64,000 nt of DNA from an uncultured Subdoligranulum sp. (GTDB taxonomy: Bacteria > Bacillota > Clostridia > Oscillospirales > Ruminococcaceae), in assembly GCA_904374465.1 (NCBI GenBank), contig CAJFFY010000001.1:1-64000 (forward strand), in the 5' to 3' direction. Under the pieces are notes generated by a model, which saw only the letters and a list, made by a program, of their open reading frames with translations, did not search any database and had not been told where the DNA came from. Both the position numbers and the translations under genes were made by a program. This document shows, piece after piece, positions 15,621 to 24,020 of this stretch; position 1 is the first letter of the stretch, and each line of letters begins with the position of its first letter.

Positions 15621-15686
15621 TTGCTATTAGGGAGAAGGAATTCTCCGTACGTATCGGAGAAGGAATTCTCCCTAATAGCAATTTTT
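15621..15686 (+). repeat. Double-palindrome hairpin between mglB and mglA
   Basis: The 16-base palindrome GGAGAAGGAATTCTCC occurs twice (15631-15646 and 15656-15671). The outer flanks TTGCTATTA and TAATAGCAA also pair, so the RNA can form either two GGAA-loop hairpins or one long stem, followed by five T. It probably acts as an intercistronic terminator or 3'-end stabiliser that raises binding-protein mRNA over transporter mRNA (inference). Confidence 0.85.
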
Positions 15687-15754
15687 AGTGAAAATTTTCT
15701 GTGCTAACCAGGTGTTTTCACAAAAGCAAAAATGCATAAACGGGAGTAACTAGA

Positions 15755-17263
15755 ATGACAGATGCGAAAGATGATATCGTCTTGTCAATACGCGGCATGA
15801 GCAAGTCTTTCGGTCGCAACCGAGTACTTGATCATATTAACCTGGACGTAAAGCGCGGAACTGTCATGGGACTTATGGGCGAAAACGGCGCCGGTAAGTC
15901 GACGATGATGAAGTGCCTGTTCGGCACCTACCAGAAAGACGAAGGTAAGATTTACCTCAACGGCAAAGAAATCAGCTTCTCCGGTCCGAAGGATGCCCTG
16001 GAAAACGGCATCGCGATGGTGCACCAAGAGTTGAACCAGTGTCTGGAAAGAAACGTCATCGACAACCTGTTCCTCGGTCGTTACCCGGTTAACTCCATGG
16101 GCGTAGTTGACGAAGGCCGAATGAAAAAGAAGGCCTCTGAGTTGTTCCGCAAACTCGGAATGACTGTAAACCTGACCCAGCCTATGCGCAACATGTCTGT
16201 TTCGCAACGGCAGATGTGCGAGATCGCCAAGGCGATTTCTTACAATTCTCAGGTAATTGTTTTGGATGAACCGACTTCTTCCCTGACAGTGCAAGAGGTT
16301 GATAAACTTTTTGAAATGATGAGAATGTTAAAGGCGCAGGGAATCTCGCTGATTTACATTTCTCATAAAATGGATGAAATTTTTGAAATTTGCGATCAGA
16401 TTTCTGTCTTGCGTGACGGCAATCTGGTTATGACAAAGGACACCAAAGACACCGACATGAACGAATTGATTTCCGCTATGGTTGGTCGTTCTCTGGAAAG
16501 CCGATTCCCGCCGGTGGATAACACCCCCGGTGAGCCGATCCTTTCGGTACAGCACCTTTCTACCAAATATGCCCCGCACCTGCAGGACATCACCTTTGAC
16601 GTCCGTGAAGGAGAGATTTTCGGTCTGTACGGACTGGTAGGCGCCGGACGTACCGAATTGCTGGAAACTATTTTCGGTGTACGCACCCGTGCAGCCGGCC
16701 GGGTGTATTTCAAAAACCGGTTAATGAACTTCAACAACGCCAAGGAGGCCATCGAGCACGGCTTTGCCATGATCACCGAAGAGCGGAAAGCCAACGGTCT
16801 ATTCTTGAAGTGCGACCTCACATTCAATACAACGATCGCAAACCTGGATCAGTACAAGAGTGGCGTAGCACTCTCCAACCCCAAGATGGTCAAGGCAACC
16901 AACAAGGAAATCAAAATCATGCATACCAAGTGCATGGGACCCGACGACATGATTTCCAGTCTTTCCGGCGGCAACCAGCAAAAGGTTATCTTTGGCAAAT
17001 GGCTGGAGCGCGAACCGCAAGTCTTTATGATGGACGAACCCACGCGCGGTATCGATGTCGGTGCGAAATACGAAATTTACGAACTGATCATCCAGATGGC
17101 TAAGCAAGGAAAGACGATTATCGTTGTCTCCTCCGAAATGCCTGAGATTCTCGGTATTACCAACCGGATCGGCGTCATGTCCAACGGTCACCTTTCCGGC
17201 ATTGTAAACACCAAAGAAACCAATCAGGAAGAGCTTTTGAGACTCAGCGCGAAATACCTATAA
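15755..17263 (+). CDS. mglA: Galactose/methyl galactoside ABC importer ATPase
   Basis: A 502-residue cytoplasmic ATPase with two fused nucleotide-binding domains. The first has Walker A GENGAGKST (42-50), the family-typical divergent signature NMSVSQRQ and Walker B VIVLDEPTSSL. The second has the degenerate Walker A GLVGAGRTE and a canonical LSGGNQQKV and FMMDEPTRGID. This asymmetry is normal for sugar CUT2 importers (MglA, RbsA, XylG). It follows the hairpin after mglB and lies 15 bases before mglC. Confidence 0.95.
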   Translation: MTDAKDDIVLSIRGMSKSFGRNRVLDHINLDVKRGTVMGLMGENGAGKSTMMKCLFGTYQKDEGKIYLNGKEISFSGPKDALENGIAMVHQELNQCLERNVIDNLFLGRYPVNSMGVVDEGRMKKKASELFRKLGMTVNLTQPMRNMSVSQRQMCEIAKAISYNSQVIVLDEPTSSLTVQEVDKLFEMMRMLKAQGISLIYISHKMDEIFEICDQISVLRDGNLVMTKDTKDTDMNELISAMVGRSLESRFPPVDNTPGEPILSVQHLSTKYAPHLQDITFDVREGEIFGLYGLVGAGRTELLETIFGVRTRAAGRVYFKNRLMNFNNAKEAIEHGFAMITEERKANGLFLKCDLTFNTTIANLDQYKSGVALSNPKMVKATNKEIKIMHTKCMGPDDMISSLSGGNQQKVIFGKWLEREPQVFMMDEPTRGIDVGAKYEIYELIIQMAKQGKTIIVVSSEMPEILGITNRIGVMSNGHLSGIVNTKETNQEELLRLSAKYL

Positions 17264-17278
17264 TGGGGGAAATGATTT

Positions 17279-18928
17279 ATGGCAAACGCAAAAATTTTAA
17301 CGGCTGAGCAAGAAGCCAAACTTCTTCAGCCAATCGACGAATATGTCGGTAATATTCAGGAAAAGATCAACGCCCTGCGTGAAGATGGCACTGACCGCGT
17401 GATCGAAATCCAGGGCGAAATGGACAATCTGAAGCGTGATCATATCTACACGCAACAGGAAAAAGATGCCAAAATTGCCCAGCTGAAAGCGGAACTGGAA
17501 AAGGCCAAAGCCGTGGAATCCAAAAACAAGGATGCCGTTTCCAAGCACATTGCTGAGGCAGAGGGGTACCTGAAAGCCCATTACGACAGCGACTACTATA
17601 GAGCGGTTGTGGAAAGCTGCAAAGCAGAGCGTGTTGTGGCACAGGATAAATATCGTGCCGCTGTGGCAAAACTGGAAAAGGAACATCAGGCCACGCTTTC
17701 CAAACTCAGTGATCAGCACGAAATCAAAGACGAAAAATACGTTCACAAGAACCGTCTTTTTGACGCCAAGATGCAGCTGGACAAGGATCTTCAATCCATC
17801 AAGGACCGCCAGCATGCCGCCTTTGATTACAAGTACCACTTGATCGACATGTTGCGCATGTCCAAGTTCACCTTCGGGGAATCAATGGCACAGCGTTGGG
17901 AAAACTACAAGTACACCTTTAACCGCCGCGATTTCTTGCTTCGCAACGGTTTGTATATTGCAATCATCGTTATCTTCATCGTTCTGTGCATCATCACTCC
18001 TATCGTCAAGAATGTGCAGTTGCTCACGGTAAACAACATCCTGAACATCCTGCAGCAGGCATCGCCCAGAATGTTCCTGGCGCTTGGTGTTGCGGGCCTG
18101 ATTCTGTTGGCCGGTACCGACCTTTCCATCGGCCGTATGGTTGGTATGGGCATGACTGCTGCCACGATCGTTATGCATCAGGGCATCAACACCGGCTCCG
18201 TGTTCGGTCATATCTTTGACTTCACCGGGCTGCCCGTTGTGGCTCGCGTCTTCTTGGCTCTGATCGTCTGCATCGTACTCTGCACAGTATTCACCACAAT
18301 TGCCGGCTTCTTTACAGCCAAATTCAAAATGCACCCCTTCATCTCCACCATGGCGAATATGCTGGTCATCTTCGGTTTGGTCACCTATTCCACCAAGGGT
18401 GTGTCCTTTGGTGCGATCGAGTCCACCATCCCGAGCATGATCATCCCCAAGATCAACGGCTTCCCCACCATCATCCTGTGGGCGGTAGCAGCTGTCGTGA
18501 TCGTTTGGTTCATCTGGAACAAAACCACTTTCGGCAAAAACCTCTTCGCCGTCGGTGGCAACCCGGAAGCCGCCTCTGTTTCTGGTATTTCCGTTTTCCG
18601 TGTGACCGTAGGTGCGTTTATCCTGGCTGGCATTCTGTATGGTTTCGGTTCCTGGCTTGAATGTATCCGCATGGTCGGTTCCGGCTCCGCTGCCTATGGC
18701 CAGGGCTGGGAGATGGACGCCATCGCCGCCTGTGTTGTCGGTGGCATCTCCTTCACTGGTGGTATCGGTAAGATTTCCGGCGTGGTTGTGGGCGTCTTCA
18801 TCTTCACGGCACTTACTTACTCTCTGACCACCCTCGGCATCGACACCAACCTGCAGTTCGTCTTCTCCGGCATCATCATTCTTGTCGCCGTTATGCTCGA
18901 CTGCTTGAAGTACGTTCAGAAGAAGTAA
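17279..18928 (+). CDS. mglC: Galactose/methyl galactoside ABC permease with long coiled-coil N-terminal extension
   Basis: The membrane subunit of the CUT2 importer. Residues from about 224 to 549 are a normal MglC/RbsC-type permease: roughly eight to ten helices, the GTDLSIGRMVGMG motif, KMHPFISTMANML, and the cytoplasmic coupling loop AVGGNPEAASVSGI. Ahead of it is a ~215-residue hydrophilic extension rich in Lys, Glu, Ala, Gln and Asp with heptad-like spacing (for example 60-95 and 115-180), which reads as coiled coil and should be cytoplasmic. E. coli MglC is about 336 residues. The frame is continuous and the ATG has a GGGGAAA site, so the extension is real coding sequence. Its function is unknown. 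Confidence 0.92.
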   Translation: MANAKILTAEQEAKLLQPIDEYVGNIQEKINALREDGTDRVIEIQGEMDNLKRDHIYTQQEKDAKIAQLKAELEKAKAVESKNKDAVSKHIAEAEGYLKAHYDSDYYRAVVESCKAERVVAQDKYRAAVAKLEKEHQATLSKLSDQHEIKDEKYVHKNRLFDAKMQLDKDLQSIKDRQHAAFDYKYHLIDMLRMSKFTFGESMAQRWENYKYTFNRRDFLLRNGLYIAIIVIFIVLCIITPIVKNVQLLTVNNILNILQQASPRMFLALGVAGLILLAGTDLSIGRMVGMGMTAATIVMHQGINTGSVFGHIFDFTGLPVVARVFLALIVCIVLCTVFTTIAGFFTAKFKMHPFISTMANMLVIFGLVTYSTKGVSFGAIESTIPSMIIPKINGFPTIILWAVAAVVIVWFIWNKTTFGKNLFAVGGNPEAASVSGISVFRVTVGAFILAGILYGFGSWLECIRMVGSGSAAYGQGWEMDAIAACVVGGISFTGGIGKISGVVVGVFIFTALTYSLTTLGIDTNLQFVFSGIIILVAVMLDCLKYVQKK

Positions 18929-18956
18929 TTTCCTCTCTCTTTAAGACAAACAGAAT

Positions 18957-18996
18957 AATCCCCGCCGCAGGTGTTCTACGGCGGGGATTGTTTCTT
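18957..18996 (+). terminator. Terminator of the mgl operon
   Basis: AATCCCCGCCG (18957-18967) pairs with CGGCGGGGATT (18979-18989), followed by GTTTCTT. Confidence 0.85.
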
Positions 18997-19011
18997 ATGA
19001 TGGATTTTCTA

Positions 19012-19052
19012 AAAATAAAAGGCGGCCTGTCACCAGGAACAGGCCGCCTTTT
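19012..19052 (-). terminator. Terminator of the radA-sseB-TIM-barrel operon
   Basis: On the minus strand AAAAGGCGGCCTGT pairs with ACAGGCCGCCTTTT, followed by ATTTTTA. It faces the mgl terminator, so the convergent units are well separated. Confidence 0.88.
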
Positions 19053-19061
19053 CTCATATAC

Positions 19062-19991
19062 TTATCGATTGACAGATTGCGCCATTCTGTGATACGTGTG
19101 TCGCTCTCCACGTATGGCGATAGAGTATGCCAAAATATTTTGCGGCAAAGCCATCCCTGGCACTCCGGTATCCCCAATGTGATGGATATCCGCGCCCGCC
19201 ATCTTGCACCACAGGGCAATCTGACGGATTGTAGCTGTATCAGCACCCTCCTGTGAGGTTCCAATGGAAGTCAACGCCAGTTTGCCACTCCCATGAATTT
19301 TCGCAATCAGCCCATGCAGATATGCCACTGTAATTCCAGGTACTGTTCCGGGAGCCGGCAATAAAATAATATCCGCTCCCGCGTCCAGAAAGCATTCCAC
19401 ATCCGACTCGGTCATGATATGCTCACCGCATTCCCCTGCCACGCCCGAGGCATGCATCTTTCCAGCTGCCAGCATCACGCGGTCACCTACTTCAGCAGAA
19501 ATTTCCCGCAACGTCTTGGCGATGGCTTCATTGCTGACACCATTACCTGGATTACCGGTCAGAACAATCAGATCCACCCCCATGTCAGCTGCCAGGCGAG
19601 CGTTTTCCGCATTGGCCAGACGTCCTTCTTTCATCTGCCACAGAGTACCATCGTTTTCCTTTGCCAGTTCCGCATTGGTGGGCTCCAGATTGATCCCCAC
19701 CAAACGACCTGTAAGGCGCTTGATTTCCCGGACGGTTTCCGACGCCGGGACCGGCGGCAGTGCCTGAACGACAGGCTGCCGCACATCAAACATATTCAGC
19801 AAAAGGATGTCTGCACTCAGGGAAGCCGCGTATTCTGCATTGGTCACGTCTACCAAAAGTGGCGGCGTAATGCCAATGGTCTCACACGCTAACACACGAC
19901 CCTCGCTTCCGGCAATGGATGCCAGAAGTTCTTGTTTGCCGTAGCCTGTGAGTTCACTGGGAGAACAGTCCAGCAGCCGTTTTACCTTCAT
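19062..19991 (-). CDS. TIM-barrel protein of unknown function (DUF7916-like)
   Basis: A 309-residue protein beginning KVKRLLDCSPSEL and continuing through repeated beta-alpha units with glycine-rich phosphate-loop-like turns (VLTGNPGNGVS, LLPAPGTVPG, SIGTSQEGAD, IGDTGVPGM). This is a TIM barrel, in part recalling PEP-mutase/isocitrate-lyase-like and sugar-phosphate-binding folds. Homologues recalled from other Firmicutes are often labelled as haloacid-dehalogenase-like proteins, which the sequence does not support: no HAD DxDx motif is visible. Its start overlaps the sseB stop (ATGA), so it is translated with sseB and radA. Substrate unknown. Confidence 0.65.
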   Translation of the reverse strand: MKVKRLLDCSPSELTGYGKQELLASIAGSEGRVLACETIGITPPLLVDVTNAEYAASLSADILLLNMFDVRQPVVQALPPVPASETVREIKRLTGRLVGINLEPTNAELAKENDGTLWQMKEGRLANAENARLAADMGVDLIVLTGNPGNGVSNEAIAKTLREISAEVGDRVMLAAGKMHASGVAGECGEHIMTESDVECFLDAGADIILLPAPGTVPGITVAYLHGLIAKIHGSGKLALTSIGTSQEGADTATIRQIALWCKMAGADIHHIGDTGVPGMALPQNILAYSIAIRGERHTYHRMAQSVNR

Positions 19992-20851
19992 TCGTCGTCT
20001 TCCTCCCGAATGCGTCCCACGCCCTTGCGGTAGAAAGGCTCACTTCCCCGCATTCCCTGCTGTCCCAGTGGCGTGACGGATGTAGTTATGGTCAGGTCCA
20101 TCTTCTGTTCTCTTCCGTTCAGGTAGGGCTGTGCAGCCTTTGCCACCGCCTGGAACAAACTTGTATCCTTGGGGCCGTCCAGAACCAGAAGATAGCACTT
20201 CCGGGTCTCGTTGATAATCATAATCTGCAGATAAGCAGAACCGACGCCCGGTGCATCGGCCAACACTTTACAGATCGGATCCAGCAACGCGTCCGCCAGG
20301 ACCGTAGGCTCCACGATGGTCACCTTGTCACCAGGATGAATTTGCGCAGCCTCCTGGGCTTTTCTCATCTGCTGCAGAGTATCTTTCTGCTTTTTGACAG
20401 ACTGAATCAGCGGTGCTTCCAGGCGGATGCTATTATCCCCCGGGTTAATCACCATGCCGGAGGCCTCGTCGCTTTTCTGCATCATATTGGCAAAGTCATC
20501 AAAGCGAAGCACCATAATTTGCTGGCCCTTCTGCTGACCGGCCTTCGCCTGCCAATCACGGACGGCTCCCCAGTCACTGAAGGCCATGTAATAATGTTTG
20601 CCCTCTTTGCTGTTCACCATCACCAGGCTGATCTTGGTATTTTTGGGCAGTTGGATTCGTCCGTCCGGGCCCGGTTTCGGGGCCGGCGCGCCGTTCAGAT
20701 CAAAGACAGCCGGCGTCAGCAACGGCGCTTTTACCAATTCATTGATCACAGCATTCAAATTCTGCGGCGTATTCTCGGCTCTGAAAGCCGAAATCGTTTT
20801 TTTCAGTTCCGGACGAAAAGTCGGCACATTTTGTTGCTTATTTTCTGGCAT
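19988..20851 (-). CDS. SseB-family protein
   Basis: A 287-residue soluble protein with an SseB N-terminal domain (about 25-135, including the ISLVMVNSKEGKHYYMAFSDW stretch) and an SseB C-terminal domain (about 170-262). SseB was named for enhanced serine sensitivity in E. coli; its molecular role is not established. It follows radA by 12 bases and overlaps the next gene by four. A basic C-terminal tail (FYRKGVGRIREEDDE) is present. Confidence 0.8.
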   Translation of the reverse strand: MPENKQQNVPTFRPELKKTISAFRAENTPQNLNAVINELVKAPLLTPAVFDLNGAPAPKPGPDGRIQLPKNTKISLVMVNSKEGKHYYMAFSDWGAVRDWQAKAGQQKGQQIMVLRFDDFANMMQKSDEASGMVINPGDNSIRLEAPLIQSVKKQKDTLQQMRKAQEAAQIHPGDKVTIVEPTVLADALLDPICKVLADAPGVGSAYLQIMIINETRKCYLLVLDGPKDTSLFQAVAKAAQPYLNGREQKMDLTITTSVTPLGQQGMRGSEPFYRKGVGRIREEDDE

Positions 20852-20863
20852 GATCGGGACTCC

Positions 20864-22264
20864 TCACTTTAATTTGATGGCATTGACAGCTTCCCGCAGG
20901 TAGGAGACTCCCACCAGCTTCAAGCCAGGAAACTGTGCCGCATCAATCATTTTTAAATTGTGTTTAGGGACAATGGCCGTATCAAACCCCACGCGCTGAG
21001 CTTCCCGCAACCGTGTTTCCAGGTGAGGAACGCTGCGGATTTCTCCGCCCAATCCCACTTCCCCCACGGCAAAGGTTTTTTCTCCCACCGGCAGATCCAG
21101 CAAACTGGAGGCCATGGCAATACAAACCGGCAAATCACAGGCCGTCTCTTCCAGTTTCAAACCGCCTACAATATTAATATACACATCCTGATTGGCAAAG
21201 AAATATCCTGCCCTTTTTTCTAGCACCGCCAACAGCAGATACATACGGTTGTAATCAAATCCGCTGGCCGTGCGGCGTGGACTGGGAAAACTCGTCTTGG
21301 TTGCCAATGCTTGGATTTCGCTCAGGACAGGCCGTGTTCCTTCCATCACACAGGCCACACAGGTACCGCTGATTCCCAGCGGTCGCCCTTCCAGCATGAC
21401 CTGGGAGGGGTTCTCAATCTGAGCCAATCCCCGCCCCGTCATATCGAACATGCCAATTTCATTGGTGGACCCATATCGATTTTTGACAGCACGCAGCACA
21501 CGATAAGGGAGTGTTTTGTCCCCCTCAAAATACAGCACCGTATCCACGATGTGTTCCATTACCTTGGGACCTGCAATGGCTCCGTCCTTATTGACATGGC
21601 CCACGATAAACGTAGGGATCTCGAGTGTTTTTGCCACATTCAAAAAACGAGCCGTACTCTCCTTGACTTGGCTGACTGTCCCCGAAGAAGAGGCAATATC
21701 AGTACACCGCATCGTCTGAATGGAATCAATCACCACAAGGTCGGGTTTCATTGCTTCAATTAACCCACAGATCTCATCCACATCGCTCTCTGCAACCAGT
21801 GAAATATTCTCCTGCGGCACATCCAAACGAACAGCACGCAGTTTGATCTGCCGTACCGATTCCTCGCCCGTAACGTACAATACGTTTTTGGTTTTGCTGA
21901 CCTCACCGCAGAGCTGTAACAGGATGGTAGACTTTCCGATGCCCGGCTCACCGCCGATCAAAGTCACACTTCCGATCACAATTCCTCCGCCAAGCACACG
22001 GTCCAGTTCACTGATTCCCGTGACAATCCGGCTTTTTTCTTCGGTTGTACTGATATTTTTCAGTTTTTGTGGCGTCAGGGTGGTTTGCCCGGGAATCCTC
22101 GTGGCACTTGTAGTGCGCGCTGAAGCGGTTTTGGAAGGCTCCGCCACCACATCCTCTGTCATCGTATTCCACGCCCCACAGGAAGGGCAACGTCCCAACC
22201 AGCGGGGACTGGTTTCGCCACACTGGGTACACACATAAACGGTTTTCAGCTTCTCCTTGGGCAT
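20864..22264 (-). CDS. radA: DNA repair ATPase RadA (Sms)
   Basis: A RecA-related branch-migration ATPase acting in recombination repair. The 466-residue protein has an N-terminal four-cysteine zinc finger (CTQCG, CPSCGAW), a RecA core with Walker A GEPGIGKST, the RadA-specific KNRYGS motif and a C-terminal Lon-protease-like domain (AVGEVGLGGEIRSV). ATG 22264 was preferred to one six codons upstream because GGGGAGGAA is correctly spaced. It heads the radA-sseB-TIM-barrel operon. Confidence 0.96.
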   Translation of the reverse strand: MPKEKLKTVYVCTQCGETSPRWLGRCPSCGAWNTMTEDVVAEPSKTASARTTSATRIPGQTTLTPQKLKNISTTEEKSRIVTGISELDRVLGGGIVIGSVTLIGGEPGIGKSTILLQLCGEVSKTKNVLYVTGEESVRQIKLRAVRLDVPQENISLVAESDVDEICGLIEAMKPDLVVIDSIQTMRCTDIASSSGTVSQVKESTARFLNVAKTLEIPTFIVGHVNKDGAIAGPKVMEHIVDTVLYFEGDKTLPYRVLRAVKNRYGSTNEIGMFDMTGRGLAQIENPSQVMLEGRPLGISGTCVACVMEGTRPVLSEIQALATKTSFPSPRRTASGFDYNRMYLLLAVLEKRAGYFFANQDVYINIVGGLKLEETACDLPVCIAMASSLLDLPVGEKTFAVGEVGLGGEIRSVPHLETRLREAQRVGFDTAIVPKHNLKMIDAAQFPGLKLVGVSYLREAVNAIKLK

Positions 22265-22354
22265 GGTTTCCTCCCCACTCATAGACTCTACTTATTATAT
22301 CCTAAAACCCCGCAGCGGGCAAGGAAATCCCTCCAACAAGTTATAAAAATCCGT

Positions 22355-22391
22355 AAAAAAGCGGGGCCACCCCAAAAGATGACCCCCGCTT
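22355..22391 (-). terminator. Terminator of tyrS
   Basis: On the minus strand AAGCGGGG pairs with CCCCGCTT around a 17-base loop and is followed by TTTTT. It separates tyrS from radA. Confidence 0.85.
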
Positions 22392-22395
22392 CTGA

Positions 22396-23616
22396 TTAGA
22401 GCATAACTTTATGATATACTTTTTTCCCTTTTTTGATAACAACACCTTCACGAAGTGCCGCTTCGTCAAGAGAGGTTTTGGGATCCGTGACTTTCTCGCC
22501 GTCCAACAGCACACTGCCCTGCTGGACCAGCTGCCGTGCCTCCCGGTTGGAGGCACACAGCCCCGCCGCCACCATAGCCGTCAACAATCCAACACTGCCG
22601 TCCTTCACCAGGGAGGCATCCAACACCGTGGTCGGCATATTCTCATGGTCAGCCGAACCACTGAACAAACTACGTGCCGTCTCCTGCGCTTTGTCAGCTT
22701 CTTCCTGACCGTGTACCATCTTGGTCAGCTCATATGCCAGAATCTCCTTGGCGCGGTTCAGCTGCTCTCCCTGCCAATGGTCCATCTCGTCGATCTGTTC
22801 CAGCGGCAAGAAAGTCAGCATGCGAATGCATTTGAGAACATCCGCATCCCCCACATTACGCCAGTACTGATAAAATTCAAAGGGAGACGTTTTGTTAGGA
22901 TCCAGCCAGACAGCATTGCCCGCTGTCTTGCCCATCTTTTTACCCTGGGAGTCGGTCAGCAGGGTGATGGTCATTGCGTAGGCATCTTTGCCCAATTTGC
23001 GGCGGATCAACTCTGTGCCGCCCAGCATGTTGCTCCACTGGTCATCGCCACCGAACTGCATGTTGCAGCCGTAGTGCTGGAACATGTGATAAAAGTCGTA
23101 GCTCTGCATGATCATGTAGTTGAATTCCAGAAAGGAAAGTCCCTTCTCCATGCGTTGCTTATAGCACTCAGCCCGCAGCATATTGTTGACGCTGAAGCAG
23201 GCCCCAACTTCCCGCAGCAATTCCACGTAATTCAGATTGAGCAGCCAATCTGCATTGTTGAGCATCAACGCTTTGCCCTCGCCAAATTCAATAAAGCGCT
23301 CCATCTGGCGCTTGAAGCATTCGGCATTGTGAGCAATATCTTCTTTCGTCAGCATCTTGCGCATATCGGTACGACCGGAAGGATCGCCAATCATAGTCGT
23401 GCCACCGCCAATCAAGGCAATGGGCCGGTTACCGGCCATCTGCAAACGCTTCATCAGCGTCAGCGCCATAAAATGCCCCGCCGTCAGACTGTCCGCCGTG
23501 CAGTCAAAGCCAATATAAAAGGTTGCCTTTCCATTGTTGATGAGTTCTTTGATTTCCTCCTCATCAGTCACCTGCGCAATCAGGCCTCTTGCTTTAAGTT
23601 CGTCGTAAATTGTCAT
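22396..23616 (-). CDS. tyrS: Tyrosyl-tRNA synthetase
   Basis: It charges tRNA-Tyr. The class I Rossmann core has a HIGH-type motif in SLTAGHF (about 43-49) and a KMSKS-type loop KMGKT; a C-terminal S4 RNA-binding domain (ASNREARQLVQQGSVLLDGEKV region) binds the tRNA. The length of 406 residues is normal. ATG 23616 follows GGAGGAAGAG. Expression is controlled by the tyrosine T-box leader directly upstream. Confidence 0.97.
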   Translation of the reverse strand: MTIYDELKARGLIAQVTDEEEIKELINNGKATFYIGFDCTADSLTAGHFMALTLMKRLQMAGNRPIALIGGGTTMIGDPSGRTDMRKMLTKEDIAHNAECFKRQMERFIEFGEGKALMLNNADWLLNLNYVELLREVGACFSVNNMLRAECYKQRMEKGLSFLEFNYMIMQSYDFYHMFQHYGCNMQFGGDDQWSNMLGGTELIRRKLGKDAYAMTITLLTDSQGKKMGKTAGNAVWLDPNKTSPFEFYQYWRNVGDADVLKCIRMLTFLPLEQIDEMDHWQGEQLNRAKEILAYELTKMVHGQEEADKAQETARSLFSGSADHENMPTTVLDASLVKDGSVGLLTAMVAAGLCASNREARQLVQQGSVLLDGEKVTDPKTSLDEAALREGVVIKKGKKVYHKVML

Positions 23617-23653
23617 AGAGCTCTTCCTCCTGTTTTATGCGGCAAGGGCAAAG

Positions 23654-23949
23654 AAAAAGCCCCTGCCAAATGAAAATTTGGCAGAGGGCGAAAATTCGCG
23701 GTACCACCTCTGTTTGCCCACGCCTCACAGCAGCAGGCCTTCACGGGTGCGGCGGACAAAGGGAACCACAACACCCACGCGCTGTAACGTGCGCACACGG
23801 CACAGCCTACTTGCCCCCTGGCGTTCAGCCTGCTGCTCCGGGCTGTATTCCCCCTTGCCAAATTCTGTCAGTTTCTTGCACCAACCGAAACCTCTCTGCG
23901 GCAGAAATCCGACGGGTACTTGTGCCCATCTATGCATTTTACGGATACA
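23654..23949 (-). promoter_or_regulatory. T-box riboswitch (tyrosine) of tyrS
   Basis: The minus-strand leader holds the T-box core AGAGGTGGTACCGCG (23697-23711), a stem I apical pattern CAGAGAG...GGTTGGTGCAAG, an AGTA S-turn-like stretch and a terminator (GCCCTCTGCCAAAT / ATTTGGCAGGGGC then TTTTT, 23654-23690). The likely specifier codon is TAC at 23845-23847, followed by A as is usual, and it matches tyrosine. Uncharged tRNA-Tyr would promote the antiterminator. Confidence 0.93.
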
Positions 23950-23978
23950 ACTGTACCACACTCTTGCCACAAAGTCAA
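23950..23978 (-). promoter_or_regulatory. Sigma-A promoter of the tyrS T-box leader
   Basis: On the minus strand TTGACT (23973-23978), a 17-base spacer and TACAGT (23950-23955). Confidence 0.85.
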
Positions 23979-24020
23979 GGCAAACCGTTACCGGCATTTC
24001 CCTATTTTCCAGCCTTACTC

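Noticed and set aside
15620..15690. Insertion-sequence terminal repeat or MITE
   Set aside because: The palindromes are short, there is no target-site duplication, and the position between mglB and mglA with a T tail fits an intercistronic hairpin better.
22265..22282. Upstream ATG for radA adding six residues
   Set aside because: No ribosome site precedes it, whereas GGGGAGGAA is well placed for ATG 22264.
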